A DNA stretch of 64,000 nt from RUG12461 sp045657665 (GTDB lineage: Bacteria; Bacillota; Clostridia; Lachnospirales; Lachnospiraceae). Below the pieces are notes generated by a model. The model was given only the letters and a program-made list of their open reading frames with translations, did no database searches and had not been told where the DNA came from. Positions 24,435 through 31,802 of this stretch are shown piece after piece. A program made the position numbers and the translations under genes. Every line of letters starts with the position of its first letter. Within the stretch, counting starts at the first letter, position 1. The DNA is taken from assembly GCA_045657665.1 (NCBI GenBank), contig JAZOTN010000038.1, positions 62,001 through 126,000 of the forward strand. The letters run 5' to 3'.

Positions 24435-24635
24435 ATGGCAAAGACAAGAGAAATCCAGTGTATCCATTATGTTTGCGAAGGGAAATGCGATCTCGGGAAG
24501 GAAGGGACGTTCTGGCATCATTGCCAGACATGTAAGACCTATAAGGAGAAGCCGGGAGCGTTGCCTGCGCGTGTGGATACAAGAAAGAAGAAACTGGAAC
24601 GGATAAAAAACAAAGAATTTCGAAAGGAATACTGA
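24435..24635 (+). CDS. Small zinc-ribbon-like protein, 66 aa
   Basis: ATG at 24435, with AAGGAA about 7 nt upstream. Eight Cys/His residues are arranged as CIHYVCEGKC and HHCQTC, which suggests a zinc-binding knuckle. The C-terminal third is very basic (DTRKKKLERIKNKEFRKEY). It may bind nucleic acid or protein; the function is not known. First gene after GGTTACT element D, 32 nt before the MotA/FliG-like gene. Confidence 0.6.
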   Translation: MAKTREIQCIHYVCEGKCDLGKEGTFWHHCQTCKTYKEKPGALPARVDTRKKKLERIKNKEFRKEY

Positions 24636-24667
24636 TATCCCATGCAAAGAAACAATGGAGGCGTACG

Positions 24668-25663
24668 ATGAGAGATTTGTTTTATTACGAAATAAGGAAA
24701 AGAGTGGAGGAAATACGCGATATCGAAAACGGTTCGACTATAGACAGCACCACCGGTGGCATGGAATCTCGGAAAATGCTGACTGATACAGTAGAACTTC
24801 TTTTGGATCTTTCCGAGACGTCGAGAAAGGAGGGGCTTCTTGCTCTTGAAGAACGAGCCTTTGCGTTGGACGAGTTTTCCGGATCCAAATATCTGAAGAA
24901 GATGCTGATGCTTGTCGTGGATGGCACGGATCCGGAGCATGTTGAGGAAATAACCCTTGCGAGGTATTTTGCGTCAAACAGCAGAGGCTATGAGGCGTTC
25001 CAGTACCTCATTATGATGTATGGTGTATTGGGAATACAGTCGGGTATGAATCCGAGGGTTTTGAAAGAGTCGCTTGAAAATCTGCTTCCCGAAGAAATCG
25101 CGGATGAATATGAGCGGTTAAATGAAGCAAAGGAGTTGACCGAGAAGCAGGTAGCGAAGGAAGACGAGCCGGACATGAGTGTGGTGGAGAAGCTTTGCGG
25201 AGGCGATACAATCGCTCAACCCGGTGACAGGTATTACTATGTCGTCAGGATGGTGGAGGATCTCATATCACAACTCGATGAACAGGCAGTACAACGTATT
25301 TTGCAGGATGTGAAAAACCATGATCTTGCCTGCGCTATGAAAATCCTTGGAGGAGGGGCAAGAAGCATTATTTTTCGAAATATTTCTAAGCGTCTTGCGG
25401 TTATGATAGCGGAAGATATGAACTATATGGGACCTGTAAGAGTCCGTGACGCAGGGGAAGCATGCCGGAATATACTATTGACTCTTTTGAAGCTGGTGGA
25501 GCAGGGAGACATCTTTTGCGAGGAGGACTTGATTGTTCGCGAGATGGCAACTGTTTTTATGGAAAAAGAGGATGGGGAAAACAGGCAGACGATCCGCGAG
25601 TCTGAGGACAAGCTTTATCATCTATGGCAGGAATACCTTGACAGTTCCAACAGGAGCATATGA
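24668..25663 (+). CDS. MotA/FliG-like soluble protein 1
   Basis: 331 residues, GGAGG before the ATG. The N-terminal part (about 50-97) reads TSRKEGLLALEERAF...FLKK-like...LMLVVDGTDPEHVEEI, closely resembling the cytoplasmic segment of the flagellar stator protein MotA. The C-terminal part (about 205-305) has AVQRILQDVKNHDLACAMKI, IIFRNISKRLAVMIAEDMNYMGPVRVRDAGEA and LVEQGDI, resembling the FliG C-terminal torque domain. No membrane helices are present. No other flagellar gene is in the window. The similarity is read by eye from characteristic motifs; a function outside motility is likely. A paralogue lies at 27104. Confidence 0.65.
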   Translation: MRDLFYYEIRKRVEEIRDIENGSTIDSTTGGMESRKMLTDTVELLLDLSETSRKEGLLALEERAFALDEFSGSKYLKKMLMLVVDGTDPEHVEEITLARYFASNSRGYEAFQYLIMMYGVLGIQSGMNPRVLKESLENLLPEEIADEYERLNEAKELTEKQVAKEDEPDMSVVEKLCGGDTIAQPGDRYYYVVRMVEDLISQLDEQAVQRILQDVKNHDLACAMKILGGGARSIIFRNISKRLAVMIAEDMNYMGPVRVRDAGEACRNILLTLLKLVEQGDIFCEEDLIVREMATVFMEKEDGENRQTIRESEDKLYHLWQEYLDSSNRSI

Positions 25664-25679
25664 ATTTGCGATTGAGATT

Positions 25680-25723
25680 AGCCTGCAGGGTTACTGTTTC
25701 TTTATGACGATTCAATCTATAAT
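25680..25723 (+). promoter_or_regulatory. GGTTACT element, copy E
   Basis: AGCCTGCAGGGTTACT (25680-25695), 22 nt, then a perfect TATAAT (25718-25723), 43 nt before the ATG at 25767. Confidence 0.62.
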
Positions 25724-25766
25724 CTGGTCATACAATAAACCGGGTATTCCGGGAAAGGAGGAGACT

Positions 25767-25937
25767 ATGATACTGCTTGTGATAATAGGAATTGTATTTG
25801 CTGTTTTGTTTGTCATAGGATTCGTTTTTTCCATTCTGGATCCCTACGATGACGGATTTGCAGATGCATTTTTAGACACTTTATTGATCTGGAGCATTTT
25901 TGATTGTATGAATAGAAGGGATGATGACATATGGTAG
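25767..25937 (+). CDS. Small membrane protein, 56 aa
   Basis: One strongly hydrophobic helix at the N-terminus (MILLVIIGIVFAVLFVIGFV), then ILDPYDDGFADAFLDTLLIWSIFDCMNRRDDD. ATG at 25767 with GGAAAGGAGG upstream. Not recognised. Immediately upstream of, and probably co-transcribed with, the lipoprotein gene at 25960. Confidence 0.55.
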   Translation: MILLVIIGIVFAVLFVIGFVFSILDPYDDGFADAFLDTLLIWSIFDCMNRRDDDIW

Positions 25938-25959
25938 CAGCAACAATCGGAGGGATATC

Positions 25960-27132
25960 ATGGTAAAAACAAGGAATTCATCAATAACATTGCTGATAAT
26001 TTCAGCCGCAATGGTACTTGGCGGATGTGGCACCGCAGTAACACAAAGCACAGAAGATTCAGGCGCAAAGCCCGAGATGGAAACCGCGGTTATGGAGGAA
26101 AGACAGGAAAAACAAGCAGATCAGGCATCTGAGGAAACCGAGGAGGATACGGAAACCCAAAAGGATACAACTGCCGGCCCGGAGCTGGAGGCGTATGCGA
26201 ACTATATTTATGAAGAAGGATATCTTGGAGAGAACGCTGACCGGGATATCTACTTTCCGCAGCTGACCGGCGCGGAGGATGCAAGGTTTTTGCTTCGTGA
26301 CATTGACAGTGATGGGGTGTATGAACTCTATCTTTGCGGGACGATTGAAGAAGGGGGTACCTATTATCCGGCGTATTGCTTCCTCGATTGCGAAGAGGAC
26401 AAGGTACAGGCGCTGGCGGAACAGTACTACCAGCAGAGGATGAACACCAGCTTCTTAAACAACAACTACTTCTGCCGTTATGAAGAGGCACTGGCATCTG
26501 TTCCGTTTTGTTATCCGCAAGAGGAACTGAATGGTTACAATCCGAATGAGGATAAATGGTCGAGCTTCTATAACGATCTCTATCTGTGGAGCCCCGATCC
26601 GGGTAAGGAAGAGGTTCATTTGTCTTCTGAGGGCGGCGGATACTATCGCGGAGACCAGTATGTCTCATGTCCCCAGGTTTATGTTTTTAACGGAGAGGAG
26701 ATCGCGGAAGAGGAGTATCTGGAAATAGAAAACCGCTATACAGAGGATGCGTATATTCCGGCGTCTGAGTTCCAGCCGCTGTCAAAGGAGGCGCTTCTTG
26801 TTGGAGAAATAATGCAGGACTCGGAAGAGGGCGATGTGGATCTGATGGCGCTTTTGGAAAGCATTGAAGGTGATTATGCCGATGATACAGATCCGGAGCT
26901 CCCCCGTATGTTTACGATCGGACGCGATGGCATGAACTGGATCGGTGGGTATCCCGTTACGGCAGACGATGTGGTAGACTATGGAGAGGACTATATACTT
27001 TTTCAGGATGAGAGCGGGTTTTACTACAAAGTGATGATCACAAAGGATGCTTTATTTATCAGCTACGGAAAAACACCGGCAGCTATAGTAAACGGTGCGG
27101 TGATTGATAGAAGCACAAGGAGTACGTATTAA
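25960..27132 (+). CDS. Acidic lipoprotein with DxDxDG motif
   Basis: 390 residues; ATG at 25960 with CGGAGGG 6 nt upstream. Signal peptide MVKTRNSSITLLIISAAMVLGGCG with lipobox LGGC. An acidic linker (residues about 30-80, rich in E, Q, T) is followed by LLRDIDSDGVYELYLCG, a calcium-loop-like DxDxDG segment also present in the lipoprotein at 23587, and a globular part rich in aromatic and acidic residues. Extracytoplasmic, membrane-anchored; function unknown. Its stop overlaps an ATG (TAATG) at 27132. Confidence 0.75.
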   Translation: MVKTRNSSITLLIISAAMVLGGCGTAVTQSTEDSGAKPEMETAVMEERQEKQADQASEETEEDTETQKDTTAGPELEAYANYIYEEGYLGENADRDIYFPQLTGAEDARFLLRDIDSDGVYELYLCGTIEEGGTYYPAYCFLDCEEDKVQALAEQYYQQRMNTSFLNNNYFCRYEEALASVPFCYPQEELNGYNPNEDKWSSFYNDLYLWSPDPGKEEVHLSSEGGGYYRGDQYVSCPQVYVFNGEEIAEEEYLEIENRYTEDAYIPASEFQPLSKEALLVGEIMQDSEEGDVDLMALLESIEGDYADDTDPELPRMFTIGRDGMNWIGGYPVTADDVVDYGEDYILFQDESGFYYKVMITKDALFISYGKTPAAIVNGAVIDRSTRSTY

Positions 27133-27967
27133 TGAGGAAACAACGATAGAAACAGTATTAAGAGAGATTTTGTTGAAAGTGAAAGACGAAAAACCTGACG
27201 GGAAGAAGATCGAAGAGATGCAGAAGGCTTTTGATCTTGCAGAGGATGTGGAACGGCTTGCCGGAAAACGAGGTATGGTTGGTGTGCAGGAGGCGATCCA
27301 GGACGGGTACTTTCCGAAAGATATAAAGGACGCGGACTTCTTTGCAAAACTGTTATCCGTGCCTTTTTCACAAGATCTCCAGATCAGCCTTTTGGAGATT
27401 TTCCTTGCCAAATACACCTATGACGATCCGGAAGGGCTGGATGCCTTTATCGACTATATCTATTACCGGACAGCGTCTGTCGCACAGGAGAATCCGGATC
27501 TTCGCATGCTGTCAGCGCGTCTATGCTCGCTCCTTCCGGAGGAGATGCAAAAGAACCTTAATGTGTGTGATTTCATGCGTAAAAGCTGCTTTGCGGAATA
27601 CGAAGAGAAAGCGGTGTCGGATAATCCACCCTGCCAGGAGCTCAATGATCCCTCAGCGATCTCGTCACGGGAACGACTGGAGGGATATCTGAACCGGATG
27701 GATAATCGCTCGATCCAGCGGATGCTGCGGGAAGTGCAGAACAATGATCTTGGCGTGGCATTAAAGGGCTGTCAGCCGGAAATGGCGAAAGTCGTGCTTG
27801 AAAACCTGTCTAAGATGCTTCGGGCGATGATCCTGGAGGATATGGAGTTCATGGGGCCGGTGCGTGAAACGGATATCGCAGACGCGATGGATGGCATGTC
27901 TGATCTTGTCGCAAAGCTTATAGAGGAAAAGGAAATCGTGCTTCTGGATGAGGACAGGGAGGAATGA
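27104..27967 (+). CDS. MotA/FliG-like soluble protein 2 (start uncertain)
   Basis: About 280 residues. The canonical start signal (AAGGAG at 27117-27122, ATG at 27132 overlapping the lipoprotein stop) leads after five codons into a stop. The long frame is offset by one base and has only TTG (27104) or ATT (27128) as starts, so there may be a small indel near the start. The C-terminal part (RSIQRMLREVQNNDLGVALKG...VLENLSKMLRAMILEDMEFMGPVRETDIADA...LIEEKEI) is FliG-C-like and parallels the 24668 protein, as does the middle LLEIFLAKYTYDDPEGLDAF...LCSLLPEEM. Confidence 0.6.
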   Translation: MIEAQGVRINEETTIETVLREILLKVKDEKPDGKKIEEMQKAFDLAEDVERLAGKRGMVGVQEAIQDGYFPKDIKDADFFAKLLSVPFSQDLQISLLEIFLAKYTYDDPEGLDAFIDYIYYRTASVAQENPDLRMLSARLCSLLPEEMQKNLNVCDFMRKSCFAEYEEKAVSDNPPCQELNDPSAISSRERLEGYLNRMDNRSIQRMLREVQNNDLGVALKGCQPEMAKVVLENLSKMLRAMILEDMEFMGPVRETDIADAMDGMSDLVAKLIEEKEIVLLDEDREE

Positions 27968-28278
27968 TGAAATATCCGATACCTGCCTACGACAAAAAGA
28001 GCAGGGAATGGCGTTTGAATCTGGATGATAAGTCCGACTATGAAAGTGGACCTGTGGAGATCATTGCTGGTGATTTTATCCGCAATAATTTCTACTATCC
28101 GCTGGAAAAAACAAAGCCGGACGGAACGCAGAATCATTGCCATTCCTTTGATGAGGTCATAGAGTTTGTTATAAAGCATCCAAAGGAGTTTTCGATTGAG
28201 GATGATCCGGAGTACTACTCAAAGCAACAGATCCGATTTTTAACGGAGCTTCAAAGAAAGATTTTGTTTGTAAAATGA
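27964..28278 (+). CDS. Hypothetical protein, 104 aa
   Basis: Overlaps the previous stop (AATGATGA). Mostly polar, no signal peptide or membrane helix: PIPAYDKKSREWRLNLDDKSDYESGPVEIIAGDFIRNNFYYPL and a helical C-terminus. Not recognised. Last gene of the accessory cluster before the core region. Confidence 0.55.
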   Translation: MMKYPIPAYDKKSREWRLNLDDKSDYESGPVEIIAGDFIRNNFYYPLEKTKPDGTQNHCHSFDEVIEFVIKHPKEFSIEDDPEYYSKQQIRFLTELQRKILFVK

Positions 28279-28354
28279 AGATGCTTATATCCGTTCGATT
28301 ACACTGAGGAAAGGGGAAGCAGAAAACGAGAATTGAGGATTTCATAAAAAGGGC

Positions 28355-28383
28355 TTGCAAATCCGCCCGCGATATGATATTTT
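28355..28383 (+). promoter_or_regulatory. SigA-type promoter of rpmE
   Basis: TTGCAA (28355-28360), 17 nt, TATTTT (28378-28383), about 75 nt before the rpmE start; the leader could carry ribosomal-protein autoregulation. Confidence 0.65.
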
Positions 28384-28458
28384 ATAAAGGCTGTTTATAC
28401 AAATGTCTTATGCTGCTACATAAGGCGAATGAATAAAGAGTGAAAGAGGTGAAAGAAA

Positions 28459-28659
28459 ATGAGAGAAGGAATCCATCCGGATTATTATCAGGCGACAGTG
28501 ACCTGTAACTGCGGTAATACGTTCACAACAGGCTCCACAAAGCAGGAGATCCACGTCGAGATCTGCTCCAAGTGCCATCCGTTCTATACGGGACAGCAGA
28601 AGGCGGCACAGGCACGCGGACGTATCGAGCAGTTCAACAAGAAGTACGGAATGAAATAG
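28459..28659 (+). CDS. rpmE: Ribosomal protein L31
   Basis: 66 residues: MREGIHPDYYQATVTCNCGNTFTTGS...VEICSKCHPFYTGQQK, the zinc-binding form with CxC and CxxC. Full length for the family. RBS AAGAGGTG upstream. Own promoter and terminator, so it is likely monocistronic. Confidence 0.98.
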   Translation: MREGIHPDYYQATVTCNCGNTFTTGSTKQEIHVEICSKCHPFYTGQQKAAQARGRIEQFNKKYGMK

Positions 28660-28690
28660 ATTTCGTAAATCAGATTTGGCGTATGGTTTG

Positions 28691-28718
28691 CAGGTTGAGG
28701 TTTTATAATCTCAACCTG
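28691..28718 (+). terminator. Terminator after rpmE
   Basis: Stem CAGGTTGAG / CTCAACCTG with a TTTTATAAT-type loop, followed by TTTCCGT; 31 nt after the stop. Confidence 0.65.
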
Positions 28719-28756
28719 TTTCCGTATAAAAAAACCTTTTTTCAACCGGAGGTTTT

Positions 28757-29728
28757 ATGAGATATAGCGGTATCGGCGGACAGGCGGTCATGGAAGGTGT
28801 CATGATGAAGAACGGTGACAACTATGCAGTCGCGGTCCGTAAAAACGACGGAGAGATCGTCGTTGAAAAAAAAGAGATCAAAAAAAGCCCCCAGATCAAA
28901 GCCGTGGAAAAGATACCTCTCCTGCGGGGGGTGGTCGGCTTTGTTGACTCTCTGGTCCTCGGAATGAAGAGCCTCATGTTCTCTTCCACTTTTTTTGAAG
29001 ACGAGGAGGACGAAAAAGAGAAAAAGCAGATTGATCCCGAGAAGGCAAAAAAGAGGGAAAAGGCGGAAATCACGGGAACGGTGCTCCTTTCCATCGTGAT
29101 CGCCATAGCGGTGTTCATGCTCCTCCCCTATTATGCATCCATGTTTTTTTCACGCTGGATCAGTTCCGGCGTTGCACTTGCGTTTATTGAAGGAGGCATC
29201 CGGCTTTTGCTGTTCTTCCTGTACATCTGGGGCATCTCCCATATGGAGGATATCCGGCGTGTGTTCATGTATCACGGATCGGAGCACAAGTGTATCAACT
29301 GCATCGAGCACGGGCTCGATCTTACCGTTGAAAATGTGCGGAAAAGCTCCCGTCAGCATAAACGTTGCGGAACAAGCTTTCTGCTTATCGTGATGCTGGT
29401 TTCCATCGTGCTGTTTGCCTTTATTCAGGTCGACAGCCGTATCCTGCGCGTGGTCCTTAGGATTGCTCTGATCCCGGTAGTCGCCGGTGTTTCCTATGAG
29501 TTCATCCGCGTTGCCGGAAGAAGCGATAATCCTGTGATCAATGTACTGAGTCAGCCGGGACTCTGGCTGCAGAATATGACAACGCGGGAACCGGACGATT
29601 CCATGATCGAAGTCGGGATCCGCTCGGTGGAAGCCGTTTTTGACTGGAAGGAATATGTGGAACGGATCCGGAAAGAGGACGGCGAAAAAAGCTGCGTTCC
29701 GTCACCCGGGGAGGAGGCTGTGTCATGA
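28757..29728 (+). CDS. DUF1385 membrane protein
   Basis: 323 residues with the family start MRYSGIGGQAVMEGVMMKNGDNYAVAVRK, a charged loop (about 85-110), two to three hydrophobic helices (ITGTVLLSIVIAIAVFMLLPY; ALAFIEGGIRLLLFFLYIW; FLLIVMLVSIVLFAFI) and the conserved YHGSEHKCINCIEHG motif. The family is of unknown function and is normally found next to prmC and prfA in Clostridia, as here; its stop overlaps the prmC start. Confidence 0.93.
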   Translation: MRYSGIGGQAVMEGVMMKNGDNYAVAVRKNDGEIVVEKKEIKKSPQIKAVEKIPLLRGVVGFVDSLVLGMKSLMFSSTFFEDEEDEKEKKQIDPEKAKKREKAEITGTVLLSIVIAIAVFMLLPYYASMFFSRWISSGVALAFIEGGIRLLLFFLYIWGISHMEDIRRVFMYHGSEHKCINCIEHGLDLTVENVRKSSRQHKRCGTSFLLIVMLVSIVLFAFIQVDSRILRVVLRIALIPVVAGVSYEFIRVAGRSDNPVINVLSQPGLWLQNMTTREPDDSMIEVGIRSVEAVFDWKEYVERIRKEDGEKSCVPSPGEEAVS

Positions 29729-30576
29729 CGTACCGGGAAGCACTGAATGCCGGAGCGGAGATCCTGGAACACGCAGGTGTGCCGGATCCGAAACTGGACA
29801 GCTGGTATCTGCTGGAAAATGTCTGCGGCATCAAACGAAGCGAATTTTATCTGAAGGAAAACGACGAGCTTTCCGTTGAGGATCAGCAGCATTTTGAAAC
29901 GGCTCTGAAAGAGCGCGGGACGAGAGTGCCTCTCCAGTACATCCTCGGAACACAGGAATTCATGGGGCTTTCCTTTCAGGTCAATTCCAGTGTCCTGATT
30001 CCAAGACAGGATACGGAAACGCTGGTGGAGCTTGTTCTATCCTCTCTCTCGGGAGATGATGAAAAAGAGTATTCCGTCCTCGATCTCGGAACAGGCTCCG
30101 GATGCATCGCCGTCTCCATCAAAAAGAACCGTCCCGGCATCCGGATGACGGCAAGTGATGCAAGCAAGCAGTCACTCCTTGTGGCAAAAGAAAACGCAAG
30201 AGCCCACGGCATAGAAGTGCGTTTCATCCGAAGTGATCTTTTTGAGAATATCAATGAACGGTTTGACCGGATCGTTTCGAATCCTCCTTACATAAGGACA
30301 GCGGATATCCTGGGACTTGAACCCGAAGTTTCGACCTTTGAGCCGGTAGCTGCGCTGGACGGGCACGAAGATGGGCTGTATTTTTACCGGAAGATCGCGG
30401 AAACGGCAGCAGACCATCTGAATGAAAACGGGATGGTGTTCCTTGAGATCGGCTGCGATCAGGGAAAAGATGTATCAAGGCTCCTTTCCGATTCGGGTTT
30501 TCGCGATGTACAGGTACGGAAAGATCTGACCGGAAATGACCGTGTAGTATCCGGAGTGACTCCGGGACATGCATAG
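29725..30576 (+). CDS. prmC: Release factor glutamine methyltransferase
   Basis: 283 residues. Methylates the Gln of the GGQ motif of release factors, using S-adenosylmethionine. Seen: SAM-binding VLDLGTGSGCIAVSI, substrate-binding NPPYIR at about 190, and N-terminal helical PrmC domain with VPLQYILGTQEFMGL. It precedes its substrate gene prfA, the usual arrangement. Overlaps the DUF1385 gene by 4 nt. Confidence 0.96.
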   Translation: MTYREALNAGAEILEHAGVPDPKLDSWYLLENVCGIKRSEFYLKENDELSVEDQQHFETALKERGTRVPLQYILGTQEFMGLSFQVNSSVLIPRQDTETLVELVLSSLSGDDEKEYSVLDLGTGSGCIAVSIKKNRPGIRMTASDASKQSLLVAKENARAHGIEVRFIRSDLFENINERFDRIVSNPPYIRTADILGLEPEVSTFEPVAALDGHEDGLYFYRKIAETAADHLNENGMVFLEIGCDQGKDVSRLLSDSGFRDVQVRKDLTGNDRVVSGVTPGHA

Positions 30577-30661
30577 CCGGGGAACGGGCATTTTCTGACG
30601 ATGCGCTTAATGATGCAAAGGAAGCCGGGAGCATTCTCCCGATCAGAGAAAAGAGGTTGTC

Positions 30662-31738
30662 ATGTTTGATAAATTGGAAGATCTGCTAAAACGATATGAG
30701 GAACTGATGAATGAGCTTGCGGAGCCGGGGGTCGCAGACGATCCCGCGAAGTTTAAGAAGCTCATGAAAGAACAGAGTGACCTGATGCCGCTCGTGGAAG
30801 CGTATCAGGCATATAAGAAAAACCAGCAGGATATCGAAGACGCTCTTCTTCTCATTGACGAGGAGTCCGATGAGGAAATGAAGGAAATGGCACGGGAAGA
30901 ACTCGCCGAAGCAAAGTCGAAAACCGAGGAACTAGAGGGGCGGCTCAAGGTTCTGCTTCTTCCAAAGGATCCGAACGACGACAAGAACGTGATCGTGGAG
31001 ATCCGTGCCGGTGCCGGCGGTGATGAAGCCGCACTCTTTGCTGCCGAGATCTACCGTATGTATGTGCATTATGCGGAAAGCCGGCGCTGGAAGGTGGAGC
31101 TCCTTGAGGTGGATGAGATCGGTATCGGCGGCATGAAGTCGGTGAACTTCATGGTAAGCGGCGACGGTGCCTATTCCTATCTGAAATATGAGTCCGGCGT
31201 CCACCGTGTACAGCGGGTACCTGAGACCGAATCCCAGGGACGTATCCACACCTCTACGATCTCCGTGGCGGTCATGCCCGAAGCGGAGGATGTGGAAGTA
31301 GAGATCAATGAGAAGGATATCCGGATCGATGTCATGCGCGCTTCCGGAAACGGCGGCCAGTGTGTCAATACAACGGACTCCGCGGTACGACTGACGCATT
31401 ACCCGACAGGGATCGTGATCTACAGCCAGACGGAGAAATCACAGCTCCAGAATAAGGATAAGGCCTTCGCACTGCTTCGCGCGAAGCTCTACGATCTGGA
31501 GCTCCAGAAACAGCAGGATGCTCTCTCTGCAGAGCGGCGCAGCCAGATCGGAACGGGAGACCGTTCGGAGAAGATCCGCACATACAATTTCCCGCAGGGA
31601 CGTGTGACGGATCACAGAATCGGGCTGACGCTTTATAAGCTGGAAAAGATCATGAACGGAGACATTCAGGAGATCATCGATGCATGTATCGCAGCCGATC
31701 AGGCAAAGAAGCTCGCGAAGATGAACGATGTCGCATAA
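30662..31738 (+). CDS. prfA: Peptide chain release factor 1
   Basis: 358 residues, full length. The GGQ loop GNGGQCVNTTDSAVRLTH enters the peptidyl-transferase centre; the codon-recognition region contains RVPETESQGRIHTS (PxT-type PET). Reads UAA/UAG stops. GAAAAGAGG upstream of the ATG. An 85-nt gap separates it from prmC. Confidence 0.97.
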   Translation: MFDKLEDLLKRYEELMNELAEPGVADDPAKFKKLMKEQSDLMPLVEAYQAYKKNQQDIEDALLLIDEESDEEMKEMAREELAEAKSKTEELEGRLKVLLLPKDPNDDKNVIVEIRAGAGGDEAALFAAEIYRMYVHYAESRRWKVELLEVDEIGIGGMKSVNFMVSGDGAYSYLKYESGVHRVQRVPETESQGRIHTSTISVAVMPEAEDVEVEINEKDIRIDVMRASGNGGQCVNTTDSAVRLTHYPTGIVIYSQTEKSQLQNKDKAFALLRAKLYDLELQKQQDALSAERRSQIGTGDRSEKIRTYNFPQGRVTDHRIGLTLYKLEKIMNGDIQEIIDACIAADQAKKLAKMNDVA

Positions 31739-31758
31739 AGATTACAGAGTATCAAAAA

Positions 31759-31787
31759 AGCTGGCGGAAAATCCGCCGGCTTTTTTT
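31759..31787. terminator. Bidirectional terminator between prfA and rho
   Basis: Stem AGCTGGCGGA / TCCGCCGGCT (one wobble) flanked by CAAAAA on the left and TTTTTTT on the right, so it works for prfA on the plus strand and rho on the minus strand. Confidence 0.85.
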
Positions 31788-31802
31788 AATGAATAATCAT
31801 TT

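Noticed and set aside
1411..25723. GGTTACT elements as integron attC sites or gene-cassette boundaries
   Set aside because: The motif does not follow the GTTRRRY core rule, there is no integrase gene, and the fixed 22-nt distance to a -10 box fits promoters better.
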